Assembly (NCBI GenBank): GCA_001770785.1
Contig: MERZ01000049.1
Location: 1 to 6,850 of the forward strand
Origin: Burkholderiales bacterium RIFCSPHIGHO2_12_FULL_61_11
GTDB taxonomy: Bacteria > Pseudomonadota > Gammaproteobacteria > Burkholderiales > Burkholderiaceae_C
Length of the DNA: 6,850 nucleotides
Direction: 5' to 3'
In this document: one piece after another, positions 1-6,377 of the stretch
How the letters are laid out: each line of letters opens with the position of its first letter
Numbering within the stretch: the stretch's first letter is position 1
Position numbers and translations under genes: made by a program
Notes under the pieces: model-generated
Told to the model about the DNA's origin: nothing
Databases searched by the model: none
What the model saw: the letters and a program-made list of their open reading frames with translations, nothing else

Positions 1-968
1 TCGGTCATTTCCTCGATCACGCGTTCCAGCCAATCGGGCGGCGGCGCGGCCTCGCTGTGATCTGCGGCAGCGGCTTGCACGGTCCAGCCGTTCTCTCCGG
101 CAGCATCACTGGCCTGCACCTGAACTGGCGCGTTCCACCATAGCAGCCAGGCCAGCCAAGCCGTTTCGGCGGCCTGGGGCAACTGGCCCGGCGCGGCGTC
201 AAGCAAGGCCGTCAAGGGCGCAGCTGAGGGCAGGCGAACGCTCAGCCCCTGCGCCTGCACGCCCAGCGCCTGCGCCAACAGGGCAAAGGCGCGTTCGGGC
301 GTGTAATCATCCCCAAACCCGGCCTGCCAGCGCGCCAAACCCTGGGCAATGGCAATGCCGCGTTGCGCCTCGGCTTGCAACAAGCCGGCATGGTCCCACT
401 GATGCCAGGGTGTTTCGGGCGCGCTGCAGCCTGCCGCCAGCGCGGCACGCGCATAGCGCTGCATGGCGGCGCTGCTGTCGCCTCGCACAAAGCCGGCACC
501 CAGCATCGCCAGGCTGGCCACGCGGCTGCCCAGCAATTGCTGTTGCTGCACCAGCAGTTTCTCGCGCACCAGGTGGTCGCGCTCGTTGCGCAACTCTGCC
601 AGCTCCAGCGCATTCTTGAGGTCGGCGTGCAGGCTGCCCAGTTCCCACGGCTTGGTGATGTAGCGGTAGATTTCGCCGCTGTTGATGGCCTCGATAGCCT
701 CGCCGATTTCGGAGTAGGCGGTGGTGAGCATGCGCACGATCCGCGGGTGGAATTCACGCGCGAAGCCCAGCAACTCGTTGCCGCTCGCGCCCGGCATGCG
801 CTGGTCGGACACCAGCACCGCAATCTCGCCGCCGCGCTCGCGCAAAATGGCCTTGCCTTGCTCGACCGACGAGGCGGTGAGCACCGGCGCCAAGGGGCTG
901 ACCAGGCGCTCAAAGTATTTGAGCGCCATGGGCTCATCATCCACATAAAGAATTTTTTCCGGACTCAT
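1..968 (-). CDS. phcQ: PhcQ-like response regulator with degenerate histidine-kinase-like tail, C-terminus cut by window edge
   Basis: Reading from ATG at 968 the frame stays open to the window edge, giving 322 residues with no stop. Residues 1-110 are a complete receiver domain: acidic pair D10/D11, phosphoacceptor D55 in SDQRMPG, T83 in LTTAY and K106 in ITKPW. A charged, glutamine-rich helix (about 112-147) follows. There is no DNA-binding, HD-GYP or GGDEF motif. Residues 149-163 (VASLAMLGAGF) resemble a kinase H-box lacking the histidine, and about 268-321 resemble a worn HATPase domain (see findings). The start is supported by GGAAGGGG seven bases upstream and by the ATGA overlap with the phcR-like stop, which suggests translational coupling. 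Being last of the four phc-type genes matches phcQ of Ralstonia phcBSRQ, where it helps control quorum-sensing-dependent genes. The receiver call is firm; the phcQ assignment rests on order and architecture. Confidence 0.82.
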   Translation of the reverse strand, partial: MSPEKILYVDDEPMALKYFERLVSPLAPVLTASSVEQGKAILRERGGEIAVLVSDQRMPGASGNELLGFAREFHPRIVRMLTTAYSEIGEAIEAINSGEIYRYITKPWELGSLHADLKNALELAELRNERDHLVREKLLVQQQQLLGSRVASLAMLGAGFVRGDSSAAMQRYARAALAAGCSAPETPWHQWDHAGLLQAEAQRGIAIAQGLARWQAGFGDDYTPERAFALLAQALGVQAQGLSVRLPSAAPLTALLDAAPGQLPQAAETAWLAWLLWWNAPVQVQASDAAGENGWTVQAAAADHSEAAPPPDWLERVIEEMT

Positions 969-2155
969 GCTTTGGCCCCTTCCAGGTGCTCATCAGGTTT
1001 GAATATCAACGTCACGCTGGTTCCGCGACCCAGTTCGGAGCGGACCTCGATCAGCCCCCCCATGGACTGCACCACGCGCCGGCAAAACAGCAGGCCCATG
1101 CCGCTGCCTCCCTGCCCGGCGCGCGTGGTCACCGGCTCGTGCGTCAGTCGAGCCAGAATCCCGGGTGCGATGCCCGGCCCATTGTCGGTGAAATGAATGG
1201 CCGCTTGCGGCGTGCCGCCCTGCGCGCTGCGTTCCAGCGTGATGCGCAAGCTCGGCTGGGCGCCACCGCGCAAGGCAATCAGCGCGTTTTTGGTCAGCGT
1301 GCACAGCGCAAGGTAGAGCAAATCACGCGACCCGGGCAACTCAAAATCAGCCGCCACATCGGCGCTCACCCAGGCGCGCTCATCGTCCTCGAACGGGTAC
1401 TCGTCCAGCAGCGCGCTGACCAGGCGGCTCGCCCGCAACGGCGTTGGCGCGGCACCGGGGTAGGCATCGCGGGCCGACTGCACAAAGGTGGCCACCAGCG
1501 ACAACGTATACAGCGCGCGGCGCGCGGCCGCCTCGATCATCGTGAGCGCGTCTCCGGGGCGATTTTCAGCAATGCACGCAACACCAGGCGGTGCGTCGGG
1601 GCCAGGGACGCGATAGCGGTCCTTCAGCGCTTCCATGTAGCCGAGCACCGTTGCCAGCGGCGTGTTCAGCTCGTGCGCCAGAAAGCCCAGCGTTTCGCGC
1701 ATCGCGGCGGCCCGGCCTTCAATCAGGGAATGCTCGCGCTCGCGCTCGCGGTAGCTTGCCAGGGCGTCGCGCAGCGCCTCGCGCACCTGCGCCTCGTCAA
1801 ACGGTTTTTCCAGGATTCGCAGCACCCGGCCCTCGTTGATGGCAGCAACGGCCAGGTCCTTGTCGGCGTAGGCCGAGGCCAGCAGCCGCACCACCTGCCG
1901 ATGTTCGCGCTGGGCCGCGCGCAGCAAGGCCAGGCCGTCGCGGCCCGGCATGCGATAGTCGGTCAGCAACACCGCAATCGCCGGCTCGCCCTCACGCAGC
2001 ATTTGCAGCGCCTCGTCAGCGCCGCCTGCCGTGAGAACGGTAAATTCATCGGCAAACAGGCGAGCGAACCACTTGCACGCCCGCGGCTCGTCATCAACGA
2101 AAAGGATCGCGCACGCGTCCCGGGAAGTTTGAGGCTGGGCCATGGCAGTCGTCAT
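965..2155 (-). CDS. phcR: PhcR-like receiver-histidine kinase fusion
   Basis: This is a 396-residue soluble protein with no membrane segment. It has an N-terminal receiver domain (about 15-130: D21/D22, phosphoacceptor D66 in TDYRMPG, S94, K117 in EKPF). A charged helical linker (134-150) leads to a kinase core with H-box H161 in AHELNTP, N-box N290 in TLTKNA, G1 box DNGPGI at 324-329 and G2 box with GSGMGL around 350-355. The F-box is altered to EPVTT, lacking the usual phenylalanines. A receiver placed before a kinase is the reverse of a classical hybrid kinase and is the described layout of Ralstonia PhcR, which takes the signal from PhcS and leads to control of PhcA. The gene starts 3 nt after the phcS-like stop and its TGA overlaps the next ATG. 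A second in-frame ATG at 2143 (residue 5) is possible; neither start has a strong ribosome binding site. Confidence 0.85.
   Translation of the reverse strand: MTTAMAQPQTSRDACAILFVDDEPRACKWFARLFADEFTVLTAGGADEALQMLREGEPAIAVLLTDYRMPGRDGLALLRAAQREHRQVVRLLASAYADKDLAVAAINEGRVLRILEKPFDEAQVREALRDALASYREREREHSLIEGRAAAMRETLGFLAHELNTPLATVLGYMEALKDRYRVPGPDAPPGVACIAENRPGDALTMIEAAARRALYTLSLVATFVQSARDAYPGAAPTPLRASRLVSALLDEYPFEDDERAWVSADVAADFELPGSRDLLYLALCTLTKNALIALRGGAQPSLRITLERSAQGGTPQAAIHFTDNGPGIAPGILARLTHEPVTTRAGQGGSGMGLLFCRRVVQSMGGLIEVRSELGRGTSVTLIFKPDEHLEGAKA
976..983 (-). promoter_or_regulatory. Ribosome binding site for the phcQ-like gene
   Basis: GGAAGGGG on the minus strand, seven bases before ATG 968 and inside the 3' end of the phcR-like gene. 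It is the strongest ribosome binding signal in the operon and fixes the start of the gene that leaves the window. Confidence 0.65.
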
Positions 2156-2158
2156 CGC

Positions 2159-3511
2159 TCAGGGCTGCGGCGTCGCCAGGTCAAGGGAAAATTCGGTCCA
2201 CGCGCCGAACTCGCTGGTGACCGACAGCAGTCCGCCGTGGCGCTGGATGATGCCGTAGCTCATGCTCAGGCCCAGGCCCAGGCCAGCGCCCACATCGCGG
2301 GTGGTAAAGAAGGGCTCGAGCACGCGGCCGATGTTCTCGGGCGCAATGCCGGTGCCGTTGTCGCGCACCGCCAGCCAGAGCCGCCCGCTGCGGTGTTCGC
2401 CGCGCAGCGAGATGCGTGGCTGCTCGCGCCCGGCGCCAAGCAAGGCCTGCGCGGCATTGCTCAGCAGGTTGATCAGCACGCCAATAAGGGCCGGCTCGTC
2501 GCCCAGCACATGCGTGTCTTGCGGCAGCGCAAGTTCCACCGAGACGCCCTTGAGTTCAAAACTGGTCAGGCGCAGCGCTGACTGAATGGCTTTTTCAAGC
2601 AGGAACAGGCGCTGGCTGTCATCGCCCGGCTTTTGGTAGGCAAAGGTTTTCAGGTCGGAGACAATGTTCTGCACGCGCTGCATGCCCTCGCGCGCGTCGC
2701 TCAGACTTTCCTTGAGTTCGGCGCTTTGCGCGGCGGCCGGATCCATCAAGGCCATGTTGATGGCCATCAGGCTGTAGTTCACCGGGTTGTTGACCTCATG
2801 CAGCAGGCCGGCCGACAAGGTGCCGAGAGCCGCCATTTTTTCGCGCTGGATCAGCTGGCCTTTGACTTCGGCGAGGGCGGTGTTGGCTTGTGCCAACACA
2901 ATGTTGGCTTGCTCCAGTTCCGCATTTTTCTCACCTACCTGGCGTTGCAAACGAAATACGTTCAGGCGACCGCGCTCGTTGAAATAGGTACAGAAAGCAC
3001 TGACCGCCGCTGAAAACAAAATGAACAAGGACACACCGACGAACCGGTTAATGTTTTCCAGGCCTTGAGGATGCCAGTAACACGCCAGGAAATAAAGCAG
3101 ATAAGTAAACAGCCCAAACCCTAAACCCTCCAGAAAACCAATGGGCAAAATGATGCCGGTGGCATACAGGGCCAAGTGCAAGCCCACAAAATAGATGGAT
3201 TCCACACCGTCGGTTTCCCAGATCATCCAGGAAATCATGATCTGCGGCAACGCCAGCCACAGCAGCGTGAGCGGCCGCACGTATTTTGGACCAGCAGCGG
3301 AACTGTGCAGCACCCAGAACACCAACAGTGTCAATGCCGATGTCGCGATGCGCGCCGCGCCGAACGCAGCAAAATGCGCAGGATAGATCGAATAGTCCAG
3401 TCCGGCACCGAACATCACCAACACCATGGAAACAATTGATCCCGCCTTGCTGTAACCCAGGCGAAACTCGCTCATTTCCGAGTGGTAAGGGGACAATCTG
3501 GCAGACTGCAC
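2159..3511 (-). CDS. phcS: PhcS-like membrane sensor histidine kinase
   Basis: The 450-residue product has about six transmembrane helices (roughly 25-44, 52-69, 80-98, 105-126, 129-146, 155-177) with short loops and no large periplasmic domain. This suits sensing of a lipophilic signal within the membrane. A coiled coil follows (about 180-226), then a complete kinase core: H-box H238 in GLLHEVNNP, N-box N352 in LLSNAAQAL, G1 box DNGTGI at 384-389, F-box EPFFTT at 399-404, and G2 box around GLGLGLS. In Ralstonia, PhcS detects the methyl ester made by PhcB; a multi-helix sensor of this kind is also seen in CqsS and LqsS. The chosen start is GTG at 3511, preceded by AAAGAG about eight bases upstream and 12 nt after the methyltransferase stop. 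An ATG at 3475 (residue 13) is an alternative with weaker ribosome binding signal. The kinase call is firm; the PhcS call comes from architecture plus operon order. Confidence 0.87.
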   Translation of the reverse strand: MQSARLSPYHSEMSEFRLGYSKAGSIVSMVLVMFGAGLDYSIYPAHFAAFGAARIATSALTLLVFWVLHSSAAGPKYVRPLTLLWLALPQIMISWMIWETDGVESIYFVGLHLALYATGIILPIGFLEGLGFGLFTYLLYFLACYWHPQGLENINRFVGVSLFILFSAAVSAFCTYFNERGRLNVFRLQRQVGEKNAELEQANIVLAQANTALAEVKGQLIQREKMAALGTLSAGLLHEVNNPVNYSLMAINMALMDPAAAQSAELKESLSDAREGMQRVQNIVSDLKTFAYQKPGDDSQRLFLLEKAIQSALRLTSFELKGVSVELALPQDTHVLGDEPALIGVLINLLSNAAQALLGAGREQPRISLRGEHRSGRLWLAVRDNGTGIAPENIGRVLEPFFTTRDVGAGLGLGLSMSYGIIQRHGGLLSVTSEFGAWTEFSLDLATPQP

Positions 3512-3518
3512 AGCGGTG

Positions 3519-3525
3519 TCTCTTT
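3519..3525 (-). promoter_or_regulatory. Ribosome binding site for the GTG start of the phcS-like gene
   Basis: On the minus strand AAAGAGA lies about eight bases before GTG 3511 and overlaps the TAA stop of the methyltransferase gene. This arrangement favours GTG 3511 over ATG 3475 and suggests that termination of one gene feeds initiation of the next. Confidence 0.5.
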
Positions 3526-5008
3526 AGACAGATTTCGGAACCTGAAATTCGGCGAAAACATTGACGCCGGTTTCGTCGGTATACAGGCGCGTGTTCTCAC
3601 GCGGTTCGGGAAGCAGCGCCGTCAGGCTGACTTCGTCGCGGTAAATCAGGTGCCATTCAAGCAGATGTTCCATCACATTCTTGTGCGGGTTGCGGGTGTG
3701 TACGTTCGTCACCATCACAGTGCCACCAGCGTTGGTACGCTTCACAAAATACTGCAAAAGACGCGAGCATACTTTTTCCGAAAGATAATCAAACAGGCCA
3801 GCGCAATAAACAAAGTCGAACCGTTCCTGGCCCGAAAGAGCGTCGTGGCGCACCGCGCGTTTGAGTAAATCGTGTACCGACTCATGAACGAACTGCACGT
3901 TCACGGTTTTTCCGTGGGCACTGGCGGCGTTTTCGATGCAGCCACGGGTGTACTCAAGTGTCTCTTCACTAAAGTCGACCAGAGTGAAAGACAGCCGACT
4001 CGGGTCGGGGTGGGTCTCAATGAAACGCTGAATCTCGATGGCCGGGCCGCAGCCCACATTGAGGATATTGAGCTGGCGGCCCAGCGCCTGCGCCGCGGCT
4101 GCCGCCTTCATCAGGTAATCAACCAGGATGTCGATACGATTGCGGTGCGCCTGCGCCACCGCCGCCTTCAAAAAGAAAGCGTTAATGATCTGGAAATAGG
4201 TATTGTTGCCCTGTCGCGGATCACCAATGATCTGATTGACCATCTCGTAGTCACCCGCGTAGCCCAAGGGCTTGGCAAAGGTGCGGTAAACAAAGGGCGC
4301 GCGCAGCAGCAGCGGGTGCAGCGCGGTCTGTGCGAAATTGCGGTGGGCCACCGAATCCTCCGGCGCAACCAAACCGCCCTCTTTCTGCAGCCAGATGAAA
4401 TATTCATTGCCCTTTTGCATGATGGGTTTGGCCAGATCATTGAATACGTCTTCGCGGATCCGTCCATCCCCATCGCGCGGCAAAACATCAGACATGTCGG
4501 CCTGGTCAGCCCATCGCGCCGTTTCCGCCAGGAAGGCGCGGAACTCGCTAATCGCCACCTGATAACTGTGCCCAATGCAAAAGCGGGCCTCCCAGTCGTC
4601 AACAAAACGCTGCGCCTCGTCAGCCACGCGTGACAAATCACCCCGCACCATGTTCAGGTCAGACCACTCATCGATCAGCACCACCGACACCACCGCCATC
4701 AGCCCGGTATTGAGCAAGCTGGTCACGACCGCCTTGCCCTTGTAAATACTCCGCTCGCCGGACCGTATGGTGAGGTCGCTCAGCACTTCGCTGACCTGCA
4801 CGATCGAGTACGGGTTGTAGATTTCCATGACCAGCGAGCGGCGCTGGACGTTGGTCAGCGTGCCGCGAACGGCTTCACCCTGGCTGTTGCGAAAAGTGAT
4901 GACGGGATCAATGGGTCGAATGGGATGCACGGTGTCAGGCGTCCTTAAGAATAGGAAAGGCCGGGACGCAACAAAAGGTAATTTGTCACGCAACTGCGAT
5001 TGTGACAT
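3524..5008 (-). CDS. phcB: PhcB-like SAM-dependent methyltransferase, proposed 3-hydroxy fatty acid methyl ester synthase
   Basis: With the start at 5008 the product has 494 residues and appears cytoplasmic. Residues 1-30 are poorly structured, about 35-115 look beta-rich (a PilZ-like barrel is possible), and about 115-300 are mostly helical. The C-terminal part is a class I methyltransferase: glycine motif I NVGCGPA at 317-323, acidic end of strand 2 in VDFSEE (D345), and post-motif strand FDFVYCAGLFDYL at 397-409. In Ralstonia, PhcB methylates a 3-hydroxy fatty acid to give the quorum signal (3-OH PAME or 3-OH MAME); the substrate here is inferred from the kinase genes that follow. The frame can be opened upstream to 5170, but that extension runs antisense into the divergent hydrolase, so ATG 5008 is preferred. 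No clear Shine-Dalgarno is visible before it. It leads the operon, ending 12 nt before phcS. Confidence 0.82.
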   Translation of the reverse strand: MSQSQLRDKLPFVASRPFLFLRTPDTVHPIRPIDPVITFRNSQGEAVRGTLTNVQRRSLVMEIYNPYSIVQVSEVLSDLTIRSGERSIYKGKAVVTSLLNTGLMAVVSVVLIDEWSDLNMVRGDLSRVADEAQRFVDDWEARFCIGHSYQVAISEFRAFLAETARWADQADMSDVLPRDGDGRIREDVFNDLAKPIMQKGNEYFIWLQKEGGLVAPEDSVAHRNFAQTALHPLLLRAPFVYRTFAKPLGYAGDYEMVNQIIGDPRQGNNTYFQIINAFFLKAAVAQAHRNRIDILVDYLMKAAAAAQALGRQLNILNVGCGPAIEIQRFIETHPDPSRLSFTLVDFSEETLEYTRGCIENAASAHGKTVNVQFVHESVHDLLKRAVRHDALSGQERFDFVYCAGLFDYLSEKVCSRLLQYFVKRTNAGGTVMVTNVHTRNPHKNVMEHLLEWHLIYRDEVSLTALLPEPRENTRLYTDETGVNVFAEFQVPKSV

Positions 5009-5102
5009 TGAAGACGACGCAAAATTCCGGACAGCGGCTACAGCGGCGCTGGCGTATGCTGGGGCCAGCACCAGAACCCACCTCAAACAAGGGAATACCC
5101 GT
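5009..5102. promoter_or_regulatory. Divergent intergenic region between phcB-like operon and hydrolase, with dyad
   Basis: These 94 bp must carry the promoters of both the quorum-sensing operon (minus) and the hydrolase (plus), unless promoters lie inside the genes. I see no pair of good sigma70 hexamers in either direction; TATGCT at 5055-5060 is a possible plus-strand -10 without a matching -35. A perfect dyad TGCTGG-GG-CCAGCA lies at 5057-5070, and a nine-base near-repeat (ACAGCGGCT/ACAGCGGCG) at 5031-5048. The dyad could be an operator. An AAGGGA ribosome binding site for the hydrolase lies at 5089-5094. Confidence 0.45.
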
Positions 5103-6035
5103 ATGAAGCCGCATAGCGACTGGTTTGACGGTTTCGAATCGCGTCGCTTCGAGGTCAACGGCGCGTCCATCCAGGCCAGGTTTTCAAAAATGGCGCTCGG
5201 CCAGCCGCCACGCCCGGCTTTGCTGCTGCTGCATGGCTTTCCGCAGTCGCATGTGATGTGGCACCGGGTGGCGAAGCAACTGGCCAGTGACTATTTTCTG
5301 GTCATGCCCGACCTGCGAGGCTACGGCGATTCCTCCAAAACGCCGGGCCTGACCGATCACAGCAACTACAGCAAGCGCAACATGGCCCACGACATGGTGG
5401 CCGTGATGAAGGCCCTGGGATAAAGCAGTTTTTACCTGTGCGGCCACGACCGCGGCGGCCGTGTGGCGCACCGGCTGGCGCTGGACCATGCACCGCGAGT
5501 GAAAAGGCTCTGCGTCATCGACATTGCGCCCACGCTCGACATGTACGAAGGCCGCAGCATGACCCAACACTACATGGAGTTTGCCCGCGCTTACTATCAC
5601 TGGTTCCATTTGATCCAGCCCGCGCCCTTGCCAGAAATCATGATAGGCGGCAACGCACTGGCCTATTTGCACGCCAAGCTGGGGGGCTGGGGGTCGAGCG
5701 GTTTGGTCGATATCGAAGCGGCAGCGCTGGCCGAGTACGAACGCTGCTTCTGCACGCCCGAAGCGATTCACAGCGCCTGCGAGGACTACCGGGCCAGCGC
5801 CGGCATCGACCTCGCGCATGATCGCGAGAGCCGCGCGCGGGGCGACAAAATTACCTGCAATACGCTGGTGCTGTGGGGCGAACGTGGCGTGGTCCATCGC
5901 CTCTTTGATCCGCTGGCGCTCTGGAAGGCGCAGTGCAGCGGAAAGGTGTCCGGTCACGCCCTGCCGGCTGGCCACTTCATCCCCGAGGAGCAGCCCGAGG
6001 CGACGGCTCAGGCGTTGCGGAATTTCTTTGCCTGA
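5103..6035 (+). pseudogene. Fluoroacetate/haloalkane dehalogenase-like alpha/beta hydrolase interrupted by an in-frame TAA
   Basis: Reading through one stop gives 310 codons, a normal length for the family. Visible features are the oxyanion-side motif HGFPQ (44-48), DLRGYGDS (70-77), the nucleophile elbow GHDRGGR with D116, a second acid D140 in IDIAPT, H166-W167 and Y229 where the family binds halide, and catalytic H291 in AGHF. R117 and R120 match the two arginines that hold the carboxylate in fluoroacetate dehalogenases, so the ancestor probably hydrolysed 2-haloacids or a related ester. The TAA at 5421-5423 (codon 107) precedes the nucleophile. The 106-residue first piece lacks all catalytic residues, and a restart at GTG 5463 would begin just after D116, so neither piece should be active. 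Frame is kept on both sides, pointing to a recent single substitution or a sequencing error. AAGGGA eight bases before ATG 5103 supports the start. Confidence 0.82.
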
Positions 6036-6224
6036 GTGGAAAAGCTGGCTGACTTCGTCAGGACTGCGGTGCGTTGCGGTCTCGCTTTATGACCCGCCTC
6101 ATCGCCTGCTGGCCAGCCTGGGGCTGCTGCTCTTTGCGACCTTGCTGTGGTAGGGCGTGACACCATGCGACAGCGGCACATGGGCGCTGGGAGTCGCGTC
6201 CGTTGTCATGTCCGCGCCCAGGAT
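6036..6224. other. Non-coding stretch between hydrolase and the rplC promoter
   Basis: No gene is supported here. No GC-rich hairpin followed by a T-run is seen, so the end of the hydrolase transcript is undefined. It contains a 10-bp palindrome GCTGGCCAGC (6108-6117), a separated inverted repeat TGGGCGC/GCGCCCA (6181-6187 and 6214-6220), and a hydrophobic reading frame broken by TAG, discussed in the findings. Confidence 0.5.
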
Positions 6225-6253
6225 TTGCCATATTTGGCGGTCTAGGCTATAAT
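6225..6253 (+). promoter_or_regulatory. Sigma70 promoter of the rplC operon
   Basis: The -35 TTGCCA (6225-6230, five of six consensus bases) and the -10 TATAAT (6248-6253, perfect) are separated by exactly 17 bp. Transcription would start near 6260, about 118 nt before rplC. A promoter this close to consensus fits the high expression of ribosomal protein genes. Confidence 0.85.
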
Positions 6254-6259
6254 TTTTTG

Positions 6260-6377
6260 CTGTTCCGGATTTGCCGTGCTTGTCATGGAAAAGAGCCGGG
6301 ATGGTTTTATTAACCGTCTTTCACATGAAACGCTGGGGCCAATTGAAGTCGCAGCGGTGGAAGTTTTGGAGAAAACA
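6260..6377 (+). promoter_or_regulatory. Long 5' leader of the rplC transcript with a small hairpin
   Basis: The predicted leader is about 118 nt. It holds a stem-loop at 6300-6318: a 7-bp stem (GATGGTT with AACCGTC, one G-U pair) and a TTATT loop. It is not followed by a T-run, so it is not an obvious terminator. Ribosomal protein operons are often controlled by binding of an encoded protein to the leader, as L4 does at the E. coli S10 operon; any such role here is inference. GGAGA at 6368-6372 is the rplC ribosome binding site. The leader is also open in the rplC frame from ATG 6285. Confidence 0.45.

Noticed and set aside
242..946. 234-codon minus-strand frame overlapping the phcQ-like gene
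   Set aside because: It is in a different frame from the receiver domain that starts at 968, and its product is a low-complexity run of Arg, Ser, Trp and Cys. The true gene has no stop in the window.
363..1196. 277-codon plus-strand frame
   Set aside because: Antisense to the phcQ-like gene and the 3' end of the phcR-like gene, with no recognisable domain.
986..2581. 531-codon open frame on the plus strand opposite the two kinase genes
   Set aside because: It lies fully antisense to the phcR- and phcS-like genes, whose kinase motifs are unmistakable. Its product is rich in Arg, Gln, Ala and His with no domain, as expected of an antisense shadow in GC-rich DNA.
3872..4633. 253-codon plus-strand frame
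   Set aside because: Antisense to the methyltransferase core, with no domain and no promoter or ribosome binding site.
5009..5170. 54-residue N-terminal extension of the methyltransferase from 5170
   Set aside because: It runs antisense through the spacer and into the first codons of the hydrolase, and the extra residues have no family character. ATG 5008 gives a compact protein.
5184..5975. 263-codon minus-strand frame opposite the hydrolase
   Set aside because: Although uninterrupted, it has no recognisable domain, while the sense strand carries a full set of dehalogenase motifs on both sides of one stop.
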